From the IMG/VR virus record IMGVR_UViG_3300045256_000282, positions 62,001-126,000 of that record: a DNA stretch of 64,000 bases; one strand, written 5' to 3'. This DNA comes from a virus. Positions 22,017-31,147 of the stretch are shown here, one piece after another. How positions within the stretch are numbered: the stretch's first letter is position 1; every line of letters begins with the position of its first letter. The notes under the pieces are model-generated. The model was not told where the DNA came from. It saw only the letters and a program-made list of their open reading frames with translations, and ran no database searches. The translations under genes and the position numbers were made by a program.

Positions 22017-22336
22017 ATTGCCTCCGATATCTTGCACCAATGAGCATGGCGGTTGGGGTTTGACGTCTTATGCGCCCCGCAGTCACATTCTGGCACACTT
22101 TTTGCGCTTGTAATCTCTACAGGGGGCATGTCGTCTAGGTCGTACATCTTGCCAGGCATTCCAGGAGGGGTGAAATCGATGATGTTACCCCCATACCCCG
22201 TTACCCAAACTTCTAGATGTCCATCCCATTGGTACGTGTCCGTGTAGGATGTGAATACATATCCGTCGTTCGGAGCTTCTTTCCAGGAACCATCCGGCCA
22301 ATAGGTAAAAGTTTTATACATAACTAGGTTTTTCAT
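22013..22336 (-). CDS. Protein with CxCG...HWC zinc tail, 107 aa
   Basis: ATG 22336 overlaps the upstream stop. The body has Trp/Tyr-rich strands; the C-terminal CDCGAHKTSNPNRHAHWCK forms a likely zinc site and matches the tail recovered by frameshift in the gene at 11750-12078. The two are distant paralogues or share a domain. Function unknown. Confidence 0.7.
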   Translation of the reverse strand: MKNLVMYKTFTYWPDGSWKEAPNDGYVFTSYTDTYQWDGHLEVWVTGYGGNIIDFTPPGMPGKMYDLDDMPPVEITSAKSVPECDCGAHKTSNPNRHAHWCKISEAI

Positions 22337-22518
22337 TTTTTGACCTCGTACAAGTAGGTTAGGCAAAAGCCCGCCAATATCGCCGTAATAATCGCCTGAA
22401 CACCGAGGAACATGGCGATCTCGTTCGTAAACAGTATAGAAGTTCCGAAGTAAAAGACTGAATAAGCAATCCCTAAGCTTTTAGCGGCGCTTAGTATGTT
22501 TCTTAGAAGCTTTTTCAT
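22333..22518 (-). CDS. Two-helix membrane protein, 61 aa
   Basis: Basic start, then two hydrophobic segments (about 14-32 and 38-56). Unknown role. Confidence 0.6.
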   Translation of the reverse strand: MKKLLRNILSAAKSLGIAYSVFYFGTSILFTNEIAMFLGVQAIITAILAGFCLTYLYEVKK

Positions 22519-22741
22519 TCTTCTTTCCTTTCAATGACTTAGACGCTTTTTCTGACTTTTTAAGCTTAGAAAGTTCTGCCTCAAGCTTAGAGATCTCGTC
22601 CTCGATGCGCTCCGCCTGAACCACGAAGATCATCATCAGAGACTCGTGATTTTTGGAACCTTCAGCGGCACGATCCGTAGCAGCCAGAAGGCGCTTGTGA
22701 TGTTCTATATCTTGACGTAATTGCTCAAGTTTTGTACTCAT
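22481..22741 (-). CDS. Coiled-coil protein with Lys-rich tail, 86 aa
   Basis: Start chosen at ATG 22741 (CAGGAG upstream). Heptad-like coiled coil (about 1-65), then a Lys/Ser-rich tail. First gene of the operon that runs leftward through the PagL-like, lipoprotein and dUTPase genes, driven by the promoter at 22759-22787. Confidence 0.65.
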   Translation of the reverse strand: MSTKLEQLRQDIEHHKRLLAATDRAAEGSKNHESLMMIFVVQAERIEDEISKLEAELSKLKKSEKASKSLKGKKNEKASKKHTKRR

Positions 22742-22758
22742 CTTTTTCTCCTGAAACC

Positions 22759-22787
22759 AGAATATCAATCCGAACGGTATTGGTCAA
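22759..22787 (-). promoter_or_regulatory. Sigma70-type promoter of the 22.7 kb leftward operon
   Basis: Minus-strand TTGACC, 17-nt spacer, TATTCT, located in the divergent gap opposite the start of the structural operon. Confidence 0.7.
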
Positions 22788-22816
22788 GTGATATTATGTT
22801 ATATGCAGTTGCCCTG

Positions 22817-22847
22817 AATCTTTAAAGGGATAGGGATAGGGGTAGGG
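22817..22847 (+). promoter_or_regulatory. AATCTTTAAA element plus G-quadruplex motif
   Basis: AATCTTTAAA (22817-22826) is directly followed by GGGATAGGGATAGGGGTAGGG (22827-22847): four G tracts with 2-3 nt loops, a textbook quadruplex on the sense strand 52 nt before the tape-measure ATG. The AATCTTTA part recurs ahead of four other structural genes. Confidence 0.6.
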
Positions 22848-22898
22848 ACAGTCTTGGTTGTTACACCGCAACTTAGACTTAAGTAGTTGATTTTAATT

Positions 22899-25331
22899 AT
22901 GAAAAAAGAAATTCGATTTTCTGCCAAATTAGACACACAAGAGTTCGACCGTACAGTAGATCAACTACAGCGGAAGTTGAAGGATATCTATAAGGGTTCT
23001 GAGCAAACCCGCACGTCCTATCAAAACCAAGACCGAATGAGCCGGTTGGGCCTTGGTCAGGCACCAAGCGCCTCTGATAGGAACAAGCTAGATCAGGCCG
23101 ACGCAAAAGCTAGGCGAGATACCGACCAGTTTATAAAGCAACAGGTCAGAGATCAGGAAAAACTCGCTAAGACCATTAACTCTCAGGTCGAGGAGATGAA
23201 GAAGCTCCAAAAGATTCAAAAAGAACTTGCGAAAGATTCTGAAGAATACTTTAAAACGCAACAAAAACTTTCTCAGCTAGAAAAGCAGACCTCCATGAAC
23301 CGCGCCCAAATGCAGGCAAAAGATTCAGCGATATCAAACGCGCTGGATCAGCGGGAAGGAATGGGGATTGGTGGATTGGGCCGTTTAAGACAGGCGTACC
23401 AAAACGGAGGTATTGGCGGAGCAATGACCGCTGGCGGACGGATGGGCTCGCAATACCTGCGAGGCCTAGGACCCGGAGCACTTGCCGGGACTGTCTTGGG
23501 GGCGGCTGGATCTGCTCTTGCAATTCATTCTCAAATAGGCCTAGATATTGGAATGGCTCCTTCTGTTGCTTCTCAAAATAGGGGTCAGGCAGCTTCTACC
23601 TACAACGAAAACCTTCAAAACATTTTTTCTGGAAATGGTTATGAGGACGTATTCTATGCAAAAGAAAACAAAAAAGCCAGGGAAGATGCAAAAAAGGCAG
23701 TCGATGCTAAGCGAAAAAGCGATAAGGAAGGCATCTTTTCCCAATTTTTACAGGGCGCTGGAGGAGGCGCGGTTGCGGGCGGTGCGGCAGGATCTTTTTT
23801 TGGTGGCATTGGGGCTGGACCGGGGGCGATAATTGGAGGAATAATTGGAGGAATAGCCTCTCTTTTCAAAAATAGGGAAACCATCCTTGGAAATATGGGT
23901 GTAGGCCCCTACAAAGATACCCTAGAGTCTAAGTATGACGTTTTTGAATCTGATACGTTTAAAAGAAACAAAGAAGCAAATAAACAATTAGATCCCATCA
24001 AGAAGCTTGCTTTTGAAGATTTTCAAAAAAACATGATGCAAAATCTTAACTTCCAAAGAAGCACCGGGATAAACGATCAGCAGATGTTTGATTTTAATGA
24101 CCAGATAACTAGGTCTGGCTTTACTCGAAGCATGGGTAGGGAGGCCTCGCAAGGAATTCTTGCCGCTGGTGGATCTACCAGAGGAGCGCTAGGAAACGCG
24201 AGCCTATCTCTTCAGATGCAAAGGGATTACAACCTCACAAACGCAAATCAGGTACTCGGACGATTAAGCGGCACGATGGGCTCTGCCGCAGCTTCTGAAA
24301 AATCTTTGATATCCGTATTAGCCGCTGGTATGAAGGAAGGGTTAGACAAGTCTGAGTTTGCTGAAGAAAATAGGAAATTTACACAGGCCATAAGCGAGAC
24401 CATATATAGGACAGGCGCAAACGATCCGGCCACCGCTGCCATGATAGCAAACAGGGAGGCCAGCTTCTTAGCAAGCAAGACGACTAGGGGTATTGAGGCT
24501 GCTCAGTCGGCGTCTCAATTTGTTTCTGGCATCGAAAAACAAGGATCTGGCATAGGATCAGTTCTTGAAATGGGTGGCATGCTTAGCAATAAGAACCTAA
24601 GCAAGCTAAATCCAGTGTCTATGTCGGCTATTCAAAATATGGACATGAACCAGATCATGTCTCTAAGCCCAGCAGAGAAAAGTTCTCTCACTAGACAGGC
24701 TGGTTTTAATAGCTTTGACGAGTTTATTCAGGCCGTAGCACCTAACAAAGAGATGAAGCTTGCCGGACAGCTACCTCAGCTTTACGAGTCTGTTCAAAAA
24801 TCTAAGAAATTTAACGAAGCAAACAAGATGGGTCCTTTGACTAAGGAGCAGCAAGCTGAAGGCGAAGACGCAGAGGCTGGAGTGAAACTTGCACTTAAGG
24901 CCGGTTTTGGTTTAGATAATGCCTCCGCAGATTCGGTTTACAAAGAGATGATGGATACTGGAAAGTTTGACATAGCATCCATCAAGAAGATGAGTGAAAA
25001 GGTTCAAAGTTCTGCAGGAGCACCCACCGGAAGAGCCGCAGATACGGTGATCGGATCTGCTGCCTCAAACGAAGCTGCCGTTAACACGCTTCAAAAAAAC
25101 TTCATACCACAAATCGATAGCGCGGCCAGCTCCGTAGGTAAGTTTGCTGATGAGATCAACAAGTCACTAGAAACTATCCGAAAATTAGGAGAAGCTGGTA
25201 AGCAGGGGGATATGGTGGAAGAACTTAAGAAGCTCAACTCGAACATATCGTCTCGTTTTGCAGATCAACTCGGTAAGGATTCGAACGGGAAGCCCTTGGT
25301 TCAAGACCAGGGTTCTCCTCGAAGGGAATAG
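22899..25331 (+). CDS. Tail tape-measure-like protein
   Basis: 811 residues from ATG 22899 (an in-frame TTG lies 12 nt upstream; no clear ribosome site marks either). N-terminal 150 residues are Gln/Lys-rich coiled coil. A hydrophobic glycine-rich stretch at about 285-325 (GGIGAGPGAIIGGIIGGIA) resembles the membrane-active segments of tape measures, and the rest is helical. Tape measures set tail length and thread through the tube. The position just before hub and spike genes fits. It is modest in length for a tape measure, so another internal tail protein is possible. Confidence 0.7.
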   Translation: MKKEIRFSAKLDTQEFDRTVDQLQRKLKDIYKGSEQTRTSYQNQDRMSRLGLGQAPSASDRNKLDQADAKARRDTDQFIKQQVRDQEKLAKTINSQVEEMKKLQKIQKELAKDSEEYFKTQQKLSQLEKQTSMNRAQMQAKDSAISNALDQREGMGIGGLGRLRQAYQNGGIGGAMTAGGRMGSQYLRGLGPGALAGTVLGAAGSALAIHSQIGLDIGMAPSVASQNRGQAASTYNENLQNIFSGNGYEDVFYAKENKKAREDAKKAVDAKRKSDKEGIFSQFLQGAGGGAVAGGAAGSFFGGIGAGPGAIIGGIIGGIASLFKNRETILGNMGVGPYKDTLESKYDVFESDTFKRNKEANKQLDPIKKLAFEDFQKNMMQNLNFQRSTGINDQQMFDFNDQITRSGFTRSMGREASQGILAAGGSTRGALGNASLSLQMQRDYNLTNANQVLGRLSGTMGSAAASEKSLISVLAAGMKEGLDKSEFAEENRKFTQAISETIYRTGANDPATAAMIANREASFLASKTTRGIEAAQSASQFVSGIEKQGSGIGSVLEMGGMLSNKNLSKLNPVSMSAIQNMDMNQIMSLSPAEKSSLTRQAGFNSFDEFIQAVAPNKEMKLAGQLPQLYESVQKSKKFNEANKMGPLTKEQQAEGEDAEAGVKLALKAGFGLDNASADSVYKEMMDTGKFDIASIKKMSEKVQSSAGAPTGRAADTVIGSAASNEAAVNTLQKNFIPQIDSAASSVGKFADEINKSLETIRKLGEAGKQGDMVEELKKLNSNISSRFADQLGKDSNGKPLVQDQGSPRRE

Positions 25332-25334
25332 TAA

Positions 25335-27215
25335 ATGAGTCAAGCTTTCGTTTATGACGTAGCAAAAAACTCAGAAGATTCTCACCAGACAAGCCCCGCC
25401 TGGATGCTGACCTTTGTGCGTTGGGCAAACCGAGATCCTAATAACCACACAAACCCACAGGCCGCTGGTGGAGACCTTGCTGTAACAGACCCGCTTGTTG
25501 TTATCAACGACTGCGTATCCGTATCCGTCAACGTTTCAAAATCTTCTCACACACCCTCGATGTCGGCCATCTTAAGGGCTGGGGATATCAACTACCTAAC
25601 ATCCATAGCTCCCGGCGATTTCGTGTTCGTTAACATGGCGGACTGGGAAAAAGACATAGACGATGTTTACGAGAGAGCAAAGGCTTCTAAACCTATTAAC
25701 CAGTTTAAAGACGGTTTTAAAGGCTATTTTAAGGTTCAATCTGTCAGACGAATACTTACAGTTAATCCAGCTTCTGGATCTAAAGAGGTCATGTTTCAAG
25801 TAGAGGGCTTTGGCTTTACTGAATTTAATAACATGATTTACTTTAATCCTCACCTTATTCCACCCGGATCTGACAACAATCAGGCTCTTTTCTTGACCAA
25901 CTTAAGCAGGTATTGGCATAGTTTGTTTTCAACTAACGGACTCCCTACGGTGCAAGAGGTCATCAGGTTTTTCATTAAATCTTTTTTGGGAGAAGGTCAA
26001 CTAGCAGCAGGGATTAATAGGACGGTAAGGCAGTCTGGGGCAAACGCGGACTTCACTTCAAACACTCAATTTTATGTTCCCCAAGGCGTCGGCTCTTTGT
26101 TAGGTCAAGATAAGGCTAAGGCGGCAAAAGATCTCTATATCTACCTTATGGGGATACAACAGTATTCTTCGGGTAATACCAATACACCAGAACTTAGCCT
26201 ACTTCCTTCAAACCTAAACCCTGTACCTAAAGATGGAAGGTTTTTTTACACCAAACAGACATGTCAAGGAAGAGCTTTCGTAAAACCTGACTACTGGAAT
26301 CAAGTCCCTGTTTGGAGCGTAATGGAACAGTACTTAAATTCACCGATAAATGAGATGTACGTTTCTTATCGACCAGCCCCTAATGGTCTTGTGATGCCCA
26401 CCTTTACCATGAGACAGATGCCGTTTTCTAGCGAGAAGTATAAGGGTGTAGGAACAAAGTTTCTTAACCTACCACGCTGGAGGATTGATCCAGGCCTTAT
26501 CTATGACGTGAACATTGGAAGGGATGAGGCCGCAAGGATAAACTTTGTGCAAGTTTTTGGTATGATGACAGGTTCTGCTAGACCGGACCTTAGCATCGCG
26601 TACCCGATAGCAAAAGGCAATTACGTTTCTGACAATAAAGATATTAAAAGAAGTGGACTAAGACCGTACGTCATTACTTCCAACTTTGATCTCCCAGCAC
26701 TTCAATCGCAAACTAGCAATAAACAATATACCCGAGCCCTAGAATGGAAAAATCTTCTTGGGGATGCTCTTATTGGTGGCCATCTTAAGTTAAACGGCAC
26801 GATAACCACGGTAGGCATCGTTGACCCCATATCTCCAGGTGATAACCTAGAGTTGGGGGATACCGTGTATCACATCGAATCAGTTTCTCACTCAGCCACC
26901 TTAGCTCCAGGTGGTCAAAAGACTTTCCGCACTACCCTAGAACTTTCTCATGGCATCAGTAAGTTTTCTAATACTGAGAAAAAAGTTTATTCTCAGATGG
27001 TAAATAGTAAGATGGAGATTGAGTCGCGAGAAGATTACAATAACGGCGACGGTATGCTACCGGGAATTGTAGACTCTGAGACCGTATACCCAGATCCTTT
27101 CTTTGATATGGACGCTGCTTCAAAAAACAAAAGTTTTGATCTGCCACCCAAGTCTTTTGGTAAGCCGAAGAAACAGGGTAAGCTTAAGAAAAGATCTAAG
27201 AAGGTTGCAAAATGA
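25335..27215 (+). CDS. Baseplate hub-like protein
   Basis: 626 residues. The N-terminal part has the mixed beta pattern of gp27/gpD-type hub proteins (INDCVSVSVNVSKSSHTPSM, DFVFVNMADW), and the C-terminal third has LEWKNLLGDALIGGHLKLNG and a PGDNLELGDTVYHIESVSHS segment typical of hub and late-control D domains. It lies between the tape measure and spike and overlaps the spike start (ATGA). The hub joins tube and spike at the tail tip. Assignment rests on layout plus pattern. Confidence 0.6.
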   Translation: MSQAFVYDVAKNSEDSHQTSPAWMLTFVRWANRDPNNHTNPQAAGGDLAVTDPLVVINDCVSVSVNVSKSSHTPSMSAILRAGDINYLTSIAPGDFVFVNMADWEKDIDDVYERAKASKPINQFKDGFKGYFKVQSVRRILTVNPASGSKEVMFQVEGFGFTEFNNMIYFNPHLIPPGSDNNQALFLTNLSRYWHSLFSTNGLPTVQEVIRFFIKSFLGEGQLAAGINRTVRQSGANADFTSNTQFYVPQGVGSLLGQDKAKAAKDLYIYLMGIQQYSSGNTNTPELSLLPSNLNPVPKDGRFFYTKQTCQGRAFVKPDYWNQVPVWSVMEQYLNSPINEMYVSYRPAPNGLVMPTFTMRQMPFSSEKYKGVGTKFLNLPRWRIDPGLIYDVNIGRDEAARINFVQVFGMMTGSARPDLSIAYPIAKGNYVSDNKDIKRSGLRPYVITSNFDLPALQSQTSNKQYTRALEWKNLLGDALIGGHLKLNGTITTVGIVDPISPGDNLELGDTVYHIESVSHSATLAPGGQKTFRTTLELSHGISKFSNTEKKVYSQMVNSKMEIESREDYNNGDGMLPGIVDSETVYPDPFFDMDAASKNKSFDLPPKSFGKPKKQGKLKKRSKKVAK

Positions 27216-28267
27216 AGCTAAGGAACGGCACAGTATTGCCATCAGGCTTACTAGGAACAACCTCCTCAAGTCGAGTTACGGCTTTCAATAAGACGTATCA
27301 AAACCACGCGATCAGGGCTGGCATCGTGGTTAAGCGGTACGAGATAGAAGACAAGTCAAACGTATCAAAGCTTGCAATCGAATACGACGTGATGGTTATC
27401 GAGCAGGATGCTAACATGGGTTCCACACCCATCTTGTACAAGAATTGTCTTTCAGCAGACGGCTTGGGTGCCATCGCAGACTTCTTTGAAAAGAAGTTTA
27501 GGAAGCAGAAAAAAGCCGACAAGAAGACCAGAGGAATGGATTTCGTAGGCCAAGATGGCGCTATCGTGCTTTTGATGTGCCTAGACGGAGCCGGAGAAAA
27601 GGCGTTGATAGTTGGTGGACTAAAGCATCCAGAGAGAAAGACTAAGTTAGTAGGCAAGGAAGAGATTCTTGCTGGTGAGTACAACGGTGTAGCAATTACG
27701 GTTGGAGAAGATGGCTCTTGCAACCTTACCTTTAAGGGCGCAACCAATAATGACGGAACACCAAAGGATTCGTCTCAAGGCAACACTACGGTAGACATTG
27801 AGAAAGACGGAAGTTTTCAGGTTAAGAATAAGGGCGTTACCCAGCGCATGGAGAAGGCTGGAAAATATTCTCTTACCACGGAAGATTCTACAACCGTAAC
27901 CGCCAAAAAAGAGATCTCTTTAAACACCGAAGATAAGTTTTCCTTAAAAGCAAAGTCTGACGCAAGCATCGAATGTGTTAAGATGGCTCTAAAAGCATCG
28001 GGTTCTGCAAACCTAGAGATGCAAAGCCTTGACCTAATGTCGCAGGGTGAGGCAAACCTAAAGGCTCAGATGTTCAGCATCGAGGCTCAGAGCTTAGCAA
28101 AAGTTAAGGCTAGCACGATCGTACTTGACGGTTTTGTTAGCCTTGGGTCTGCTGGGGGTACTCCAGCACTAACCCTAAACACGCAGTTCCTAGGTGTCGG
28201 AAATCTCGGCATACCAGTAATCAGCACCGCGATAGGTCCGTTTTCAACGAAAGTGACTATAATATGA
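27212..28267 (+). CDS. Tail spike / membrane-puncturing protein (gp5/gpV-like)
   Basis: 351 residues. An OB-fold-like N-terminal half (VVKRYEIEDKSNVSKL, GEKALIVGGLKHP), then a long repetitive beta segment from about 190 (DIEKDGSFQVKNKG, STTVTAKKEISL, LKAKSDASIE, MQSLDLMSQGEANLKAQ) as in triple beta-helix spikes. Such trimers pierce the outer membrane. No lysozyme domain is visible. Overlaps hub and CPBP genes by ATGA. Confidence 0.7.
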   Translation: MKLRNGTVLPSGLLGTTSSSRVTAFNKTYQNHAIRAGIVVKRYEIEDKSNVSKLAIEYDVMVIEQDANMGSTPILYKNCLSADGLGAIADFFEKKFRKQKKADKKTRGMDFVGQDGAIVLLMCLDGAGEKALIVGGLKHPERKTKLVGKEEILAGEYNGVAITVGEDGSCNLTFKGATNNDGTPKDSSQGNTTVDIEKDGSFQVKNKGVTQRMEKAGKYSLTTEDSTTVTAKKEISLNTEDKFSLKAKSDASIECVKMALKASGSANLEMQSLDLMSQGEANLKAQMFSIEAQSLAKVKASTIVLDGFVSLGSAGGTPALTLNTQFLGVGNLGIPVISTAIGPFSTKVTII

Positions 28268-28767
28268 TGTTCCCGATCTTGTGGGCCTTGGCCGCAGTTT
28301 TTATCTTAGTTTCATCTCTCGAGTTTCCTGGGATCTGTAAGATTACCAAGAGCAAGGTCTTTGAGTTTGTAAGGTTCATGGCCTGGGTGACTCTTATTAG
28401 GGTAGGAGTCGCCTACCTTTCTGGAGCACATTATAAAGATCCAGACCCAAACTCCCCCATGAATACGATCAACCTCTTGTTCACCTTAGGGGTTTTTTGG
28501 GAGGATGTCTTTTTTACTCTACCCATACTTATAGCGGAGAAGATGGGCGCATCAAAAGTTACTAAGGGCATGATGATAGCGCTAAGCTCAATGGCGTTCG
28601 CTTCTGGCCACATAGCGTACGGTTTTCCGTGGTCCTTGATTACATTGGCCTATGTACCATTTGTCTCATACAAGTACGGAAGAAAACACGGTTTAGGAAC
28701 AGTGATGATTTGTCACATCCTTTATGACGTCATCACCTTGGCAAGCGTAAGATATCTGATGCCATGA
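28264..28767 (+). CDS. CPBP-type intramembrane protease-like protein
   Basis: 167 residues with four to five hydrophobic helices. The three CPBP (Abi/CAAX protease) motifs appear in order: WED at 79-81 (Glu80, with Asp in place of the second Glu and no downstream Arg), FASGH at 112-116, and HILYD at 151-155. These normally hold the catalytic Glu/His set of glutamic intramembrane proteases. It is coupled by ATGA to the spike gene and the next gene, so it is expressed with the baseplate. It may process a membrane or tail protein, or be a non-enzymatic relative. Confidence 0.65.
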   Translation: MMFPILWALAAVFILVSSLEFPGICKITKSKVFEFVRFMAWVTLIRVGVAYLSGAHYKDPDPNSPMNTINLLFTLGVFWEDVFFTLPILIAEKMGASKVTKGMMIALSSMAFASGHIAYGFPWSLITLAYVPFVSYKYGRKHGLGTVMICHILYDVITLASVRYLMP

Positions 28768-29036
28768 CAAAGAGAAGAGGACTTCGCATTTCTAACAAGG
28801 CTGAGATGGACGCTTTGATGGCCATGGAATCTTCCTTGTTTTATGTTACTTTTTTAGGAGACGCGGTGGTTTTAAAAAATCAGATTACCTTTAACAAGTC
28901 TCAAGCGGAAAAGTGTTACGTGATGGCGCTTAACCAGGCTGTTGCGATGATGAACTCAGCCAAGAGCTTAAGGCAAAAGATAGAAGCCTCCACTGCTTTT
29001 ATGAGTGTACAAATACTTCAGCTTAGGATACATTGA
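28764..29036 (+). CDS. Hypothetical protein, 90 aa
   Basis: 90-residue helical protein with a basic start (MTKRRGLRISNKAEM). ATGA overlap with the CPBP-like gene. Possibly a small baseplate or chaperone-like protein from its position; no family recognised. Confidence 0.6.
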   Translation: MTKRRGLRISNKAEMDALMAMESSLFYVTFLGDAVVLKNQITFNKSQAEKCYVMALNQAVAMMNSAKSLRQKIEASTAFMSVQILQLRIH

Positions 29037-29043
29037 GGATAGT

Positions 29044-30429
29044 ATGCCGTTAAATCAAGATGACAGGATAGCATTTTCAAAGAAGATAGTTGAAGCGCCC
29101 TTCTTAATCGCCGCTATCAACAAGTCTAAGGAGACTATCCTTACCGAAAAAGAGAAGGCTCAGAAGCTTGACGACGGCCATAAGAACCTGGTCGACTCCA
29201 AGACAGTTCTGGTAAACGCATACCAGGGTGAGCTTATAAAGCTTGACGGTATTACAAGATCAACTCTTACGGAACAAGATCAGCAGGACGCCGCAAACTT
29301 CGTTCTTGGAAACAACCTTTATCCTAATAATCCACAAAATCCTCCGCCAAGCACCGCGCCATCGGTATGGACAAAAACTAAGCCTTACGCAAGAAACTTA
29401 GCGGTTGGCAAATTTTACAACGAAGCTTACGGTGCAACTGTTACGAAAGAAAGTGATGTCATCGCACTTGCCACAGCGGACGTTACAACTATACAGTCCA
29501 CATATGCTTTGATCGAGCAGGTTACCGGGCAAACCTGTACAACTCCAGGTGGAACATGCTCTATTCCAATGTACGTTACTCAACCTACGTGCGTGATGAA
29601 CGGAGGAGTTTGGACTCCTGGAGTCGACACCATCGCAACATATCCGGCTGTTCAAACAGCGCTTACCAATCTTATATCCAAGGTAAATGACATCAGAGCT
29701 TTCTTGGTATCGGAGGCGGCTACGATCTACACATCAGACTCTGACAATACCAGAAAGACCGAGAGCTTGGCGGCCCTAAACAATATAAACAACGTCACGA
29801 TACCCGCCATCGACGCATGGCTCGCACTTCCAAACTTTAACACAGCCCATGGACAGACAACCTGCTCAGGCTTTTTTGGATACAATCCTACCCTCTTAGC
29901 TCCTACCAAGTTAAGTACGGCCAACATAAACGCACTGCTAACCGCTCTTTCGAACAGGGGTACGTTTGCTACCACAAGATCAGGGCAGCTATCTGGATAT
30001 CTTGGTTCCATAACCCAAAACCTTTCTTCTGGGGACGTAACTGGTTCCGGTCTATATTTTGAGAGGTTCTCTTTTATCCAGCTTAGGCTGAACCTGTTGG
30101 GCGGATCTCTTATAACCTTAAAGGGTTATGAGCGTGCGAACAATGCTCAGGATGATCAAATTTCAAACATCAACGCCGCAAAAGCAACCTACGAACTTAT
30201 CCTAAGATGCTCTGCGTTCTCAGCACCCGCGACAGGAACCAAGTTTCTTAGCGTGAAAAGCACGACCGGACTATCTGCTGGGGACAACGTTTACGTTATA
30301 GCTGACGGTCAACCTGAGCTTACTAGGACCATCGAATCTGTTTCTGGGAATAGGATAGTCTTTGGCCAACCCATACCAGCAAACTACAAAGACAGCTCGT
30401 TTGGGCGAGTTTATAAGGATCTCACATGA
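29044..30429 (+). CDS. Virion structural protein, 461 aa
   Basis: Start at ATG 29044 with GAGGA upstream. N-terminal helical part, a Cys-rich insert near 160-190 (TCTTPGGTCSIPMYV and CVMNGGVWTPG), then helical again, ending in a beta domain (FLSVKSTTGLSAGDNVYVIAD). The Cys-insert pattern CxxPxYxxQxxCxxxGGxW occurs in other phage structural proteins I recall. Likely baseplate or tail-associated by context. Confidence 0.6.
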   Translation: MPLNQDDRIAFSKKIVEAPFLIAAINKSKETILTEKEKAQKLDDGHKNLVDSKTVLVNAYQGELIKLDGITRSTLTEQDQQDAANFVLGNNLYPNNPQNPPPSTAPSVWTKTKPYARNLAVGKFYNEAYGATVTKESDVIALATADVTTIQSTYALIEQVTGQTCTTPGGTCSIPMYVTQPTCVMNGGVWTPGVDTIATYPAVQTALTNLISKVNDIRAFLVSEAATIYTSDSDNTRKTESLAALNNINNVTIPAIDAWLALPNFNTAHGQTTCSGFFGYNPTLLAPTKLSTANINALLTALSNRGTFATTRSGQLSGYLGSITQNLSSGDVTGSGLYFERFSFIQLRLNLLGGSLITLKGYERANNAQDDQISNINAAKATYELILRCSAFSAPATGTKFLSVKSTTGLSAGDNVYVIADGQPELTRTIESVSGNRIVFGQPIPANYKDSSFGRVYKDLT

Positions 30430-30542
30430 ATTTAGTTGACCTTTTTGTTCAATCTATGAAGATAGTTCTTGCTATGACCGTAGTTTCGGCGTTAGCTGGA
30501 ATCGTATTAGGTTTTGTTTTGATACACTTCACTCAAGACTAA
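30426..30542 (+). CDS. Small membrane peptide, 38 aa
   Basis: ATG 30426 overlaps the stop of the structural gene (ATGA). One transmembrane helix (VLAMTVVSALAGIVLGFVLI). Ends overlapping the convergent zincin gene. Role unknown. Confidence 0.6.
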   Translation: MNLVDLFVQSMKIVLAMTVVSALAGIVLGFVLIHFTQD

Positions 30543-31116
30543 GTTCGCAGCCGTCTAGCATCTCTTGCAGGTAATGGTCCAGATACTTCTTGATGCAGTA
30601 CTCGCTTGGCATCCTTGAGTGCATGATAGATCTTGGGCATTTGTCTTCAAAGTAGCCGTTTTCTAAAAGATCCTTAGCACCCCATTTTGAATTGGGCATC
30701 TCTAGGCCTTCTTTGGATTCTGGGTAGGTGCCCTTGTCGTAAGTATGGTCCCTGTTACATATGCAGTGACCTGCTTCGTGAAAAACCAGAATTTCTCTGA
30801 CCAAGTCGCTAGAGTGTTCCCAATATAGGGTGTCTACCTCTATCTCAGTACCGCTATCCTCTAGTTTTGAGCACAAACCCACGATGCTGCCTTCTTTGCC
30901 AATCTCCGATTTCCCGGCGGTCAACCCCTCAAATAGGTTTGGGTACTTTTTGTCAAAATGTTCTTCGACCCTTTTCTTGTAATCTAACAGATAAAAATGG
31001 ATATCCTTATCTATGTTATTGAATTTCTTAGATGTTTTGTTAAAATTTGAAGTAACACAGGAAGATACTGCCGATACAAAAAGGATAAAACTCAATAAGA
31101 TCTTATACTTAGTCAT
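30529..31116 (-). CDS. Predicted lipoprotein zinc metalloprotease (zincin), copy B
   Basis: 195 residues, minus strand inside the plus-strand tail operon. Lipoprotein signal with lipobox VSSC (Cys20). Catalytic-type motif HEAGH at 113-117 with a third His at 124, then CPRSIM at 160-165. The stretch from about 79 to 125 aligns with copy A at 1732-2163: VG.C, then IE.D...W..S.DL.RE.L..HE.GHC. A larger insert separates the third His from the Met element. Probably anchored in the host envelope and acting on periplasmic or surface proteins. Confidence 0.7.
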   Translation of the reverse strand: MTKYKILLSFILFVSAVSSCVTSNFNKTSKKFNNIDKDIHFYLLDYKKRVEEHFDKKYPNLFEGLTAGKSEIGKEGSIVGLCSKLEDSGTEIEVDTLYWEHSSDLVREILVFHEAGHCICNRDHTYDKGTYPESKEGLEMPNSKWGAKDLLENGYFEDKCPRSIMHSRMPSEYCIKKYLDHYLQEMLDGCELSLE

Positions 31117-31147
31117 TTTCTTACCAGTTTCAGGTTATGTCTACCCT

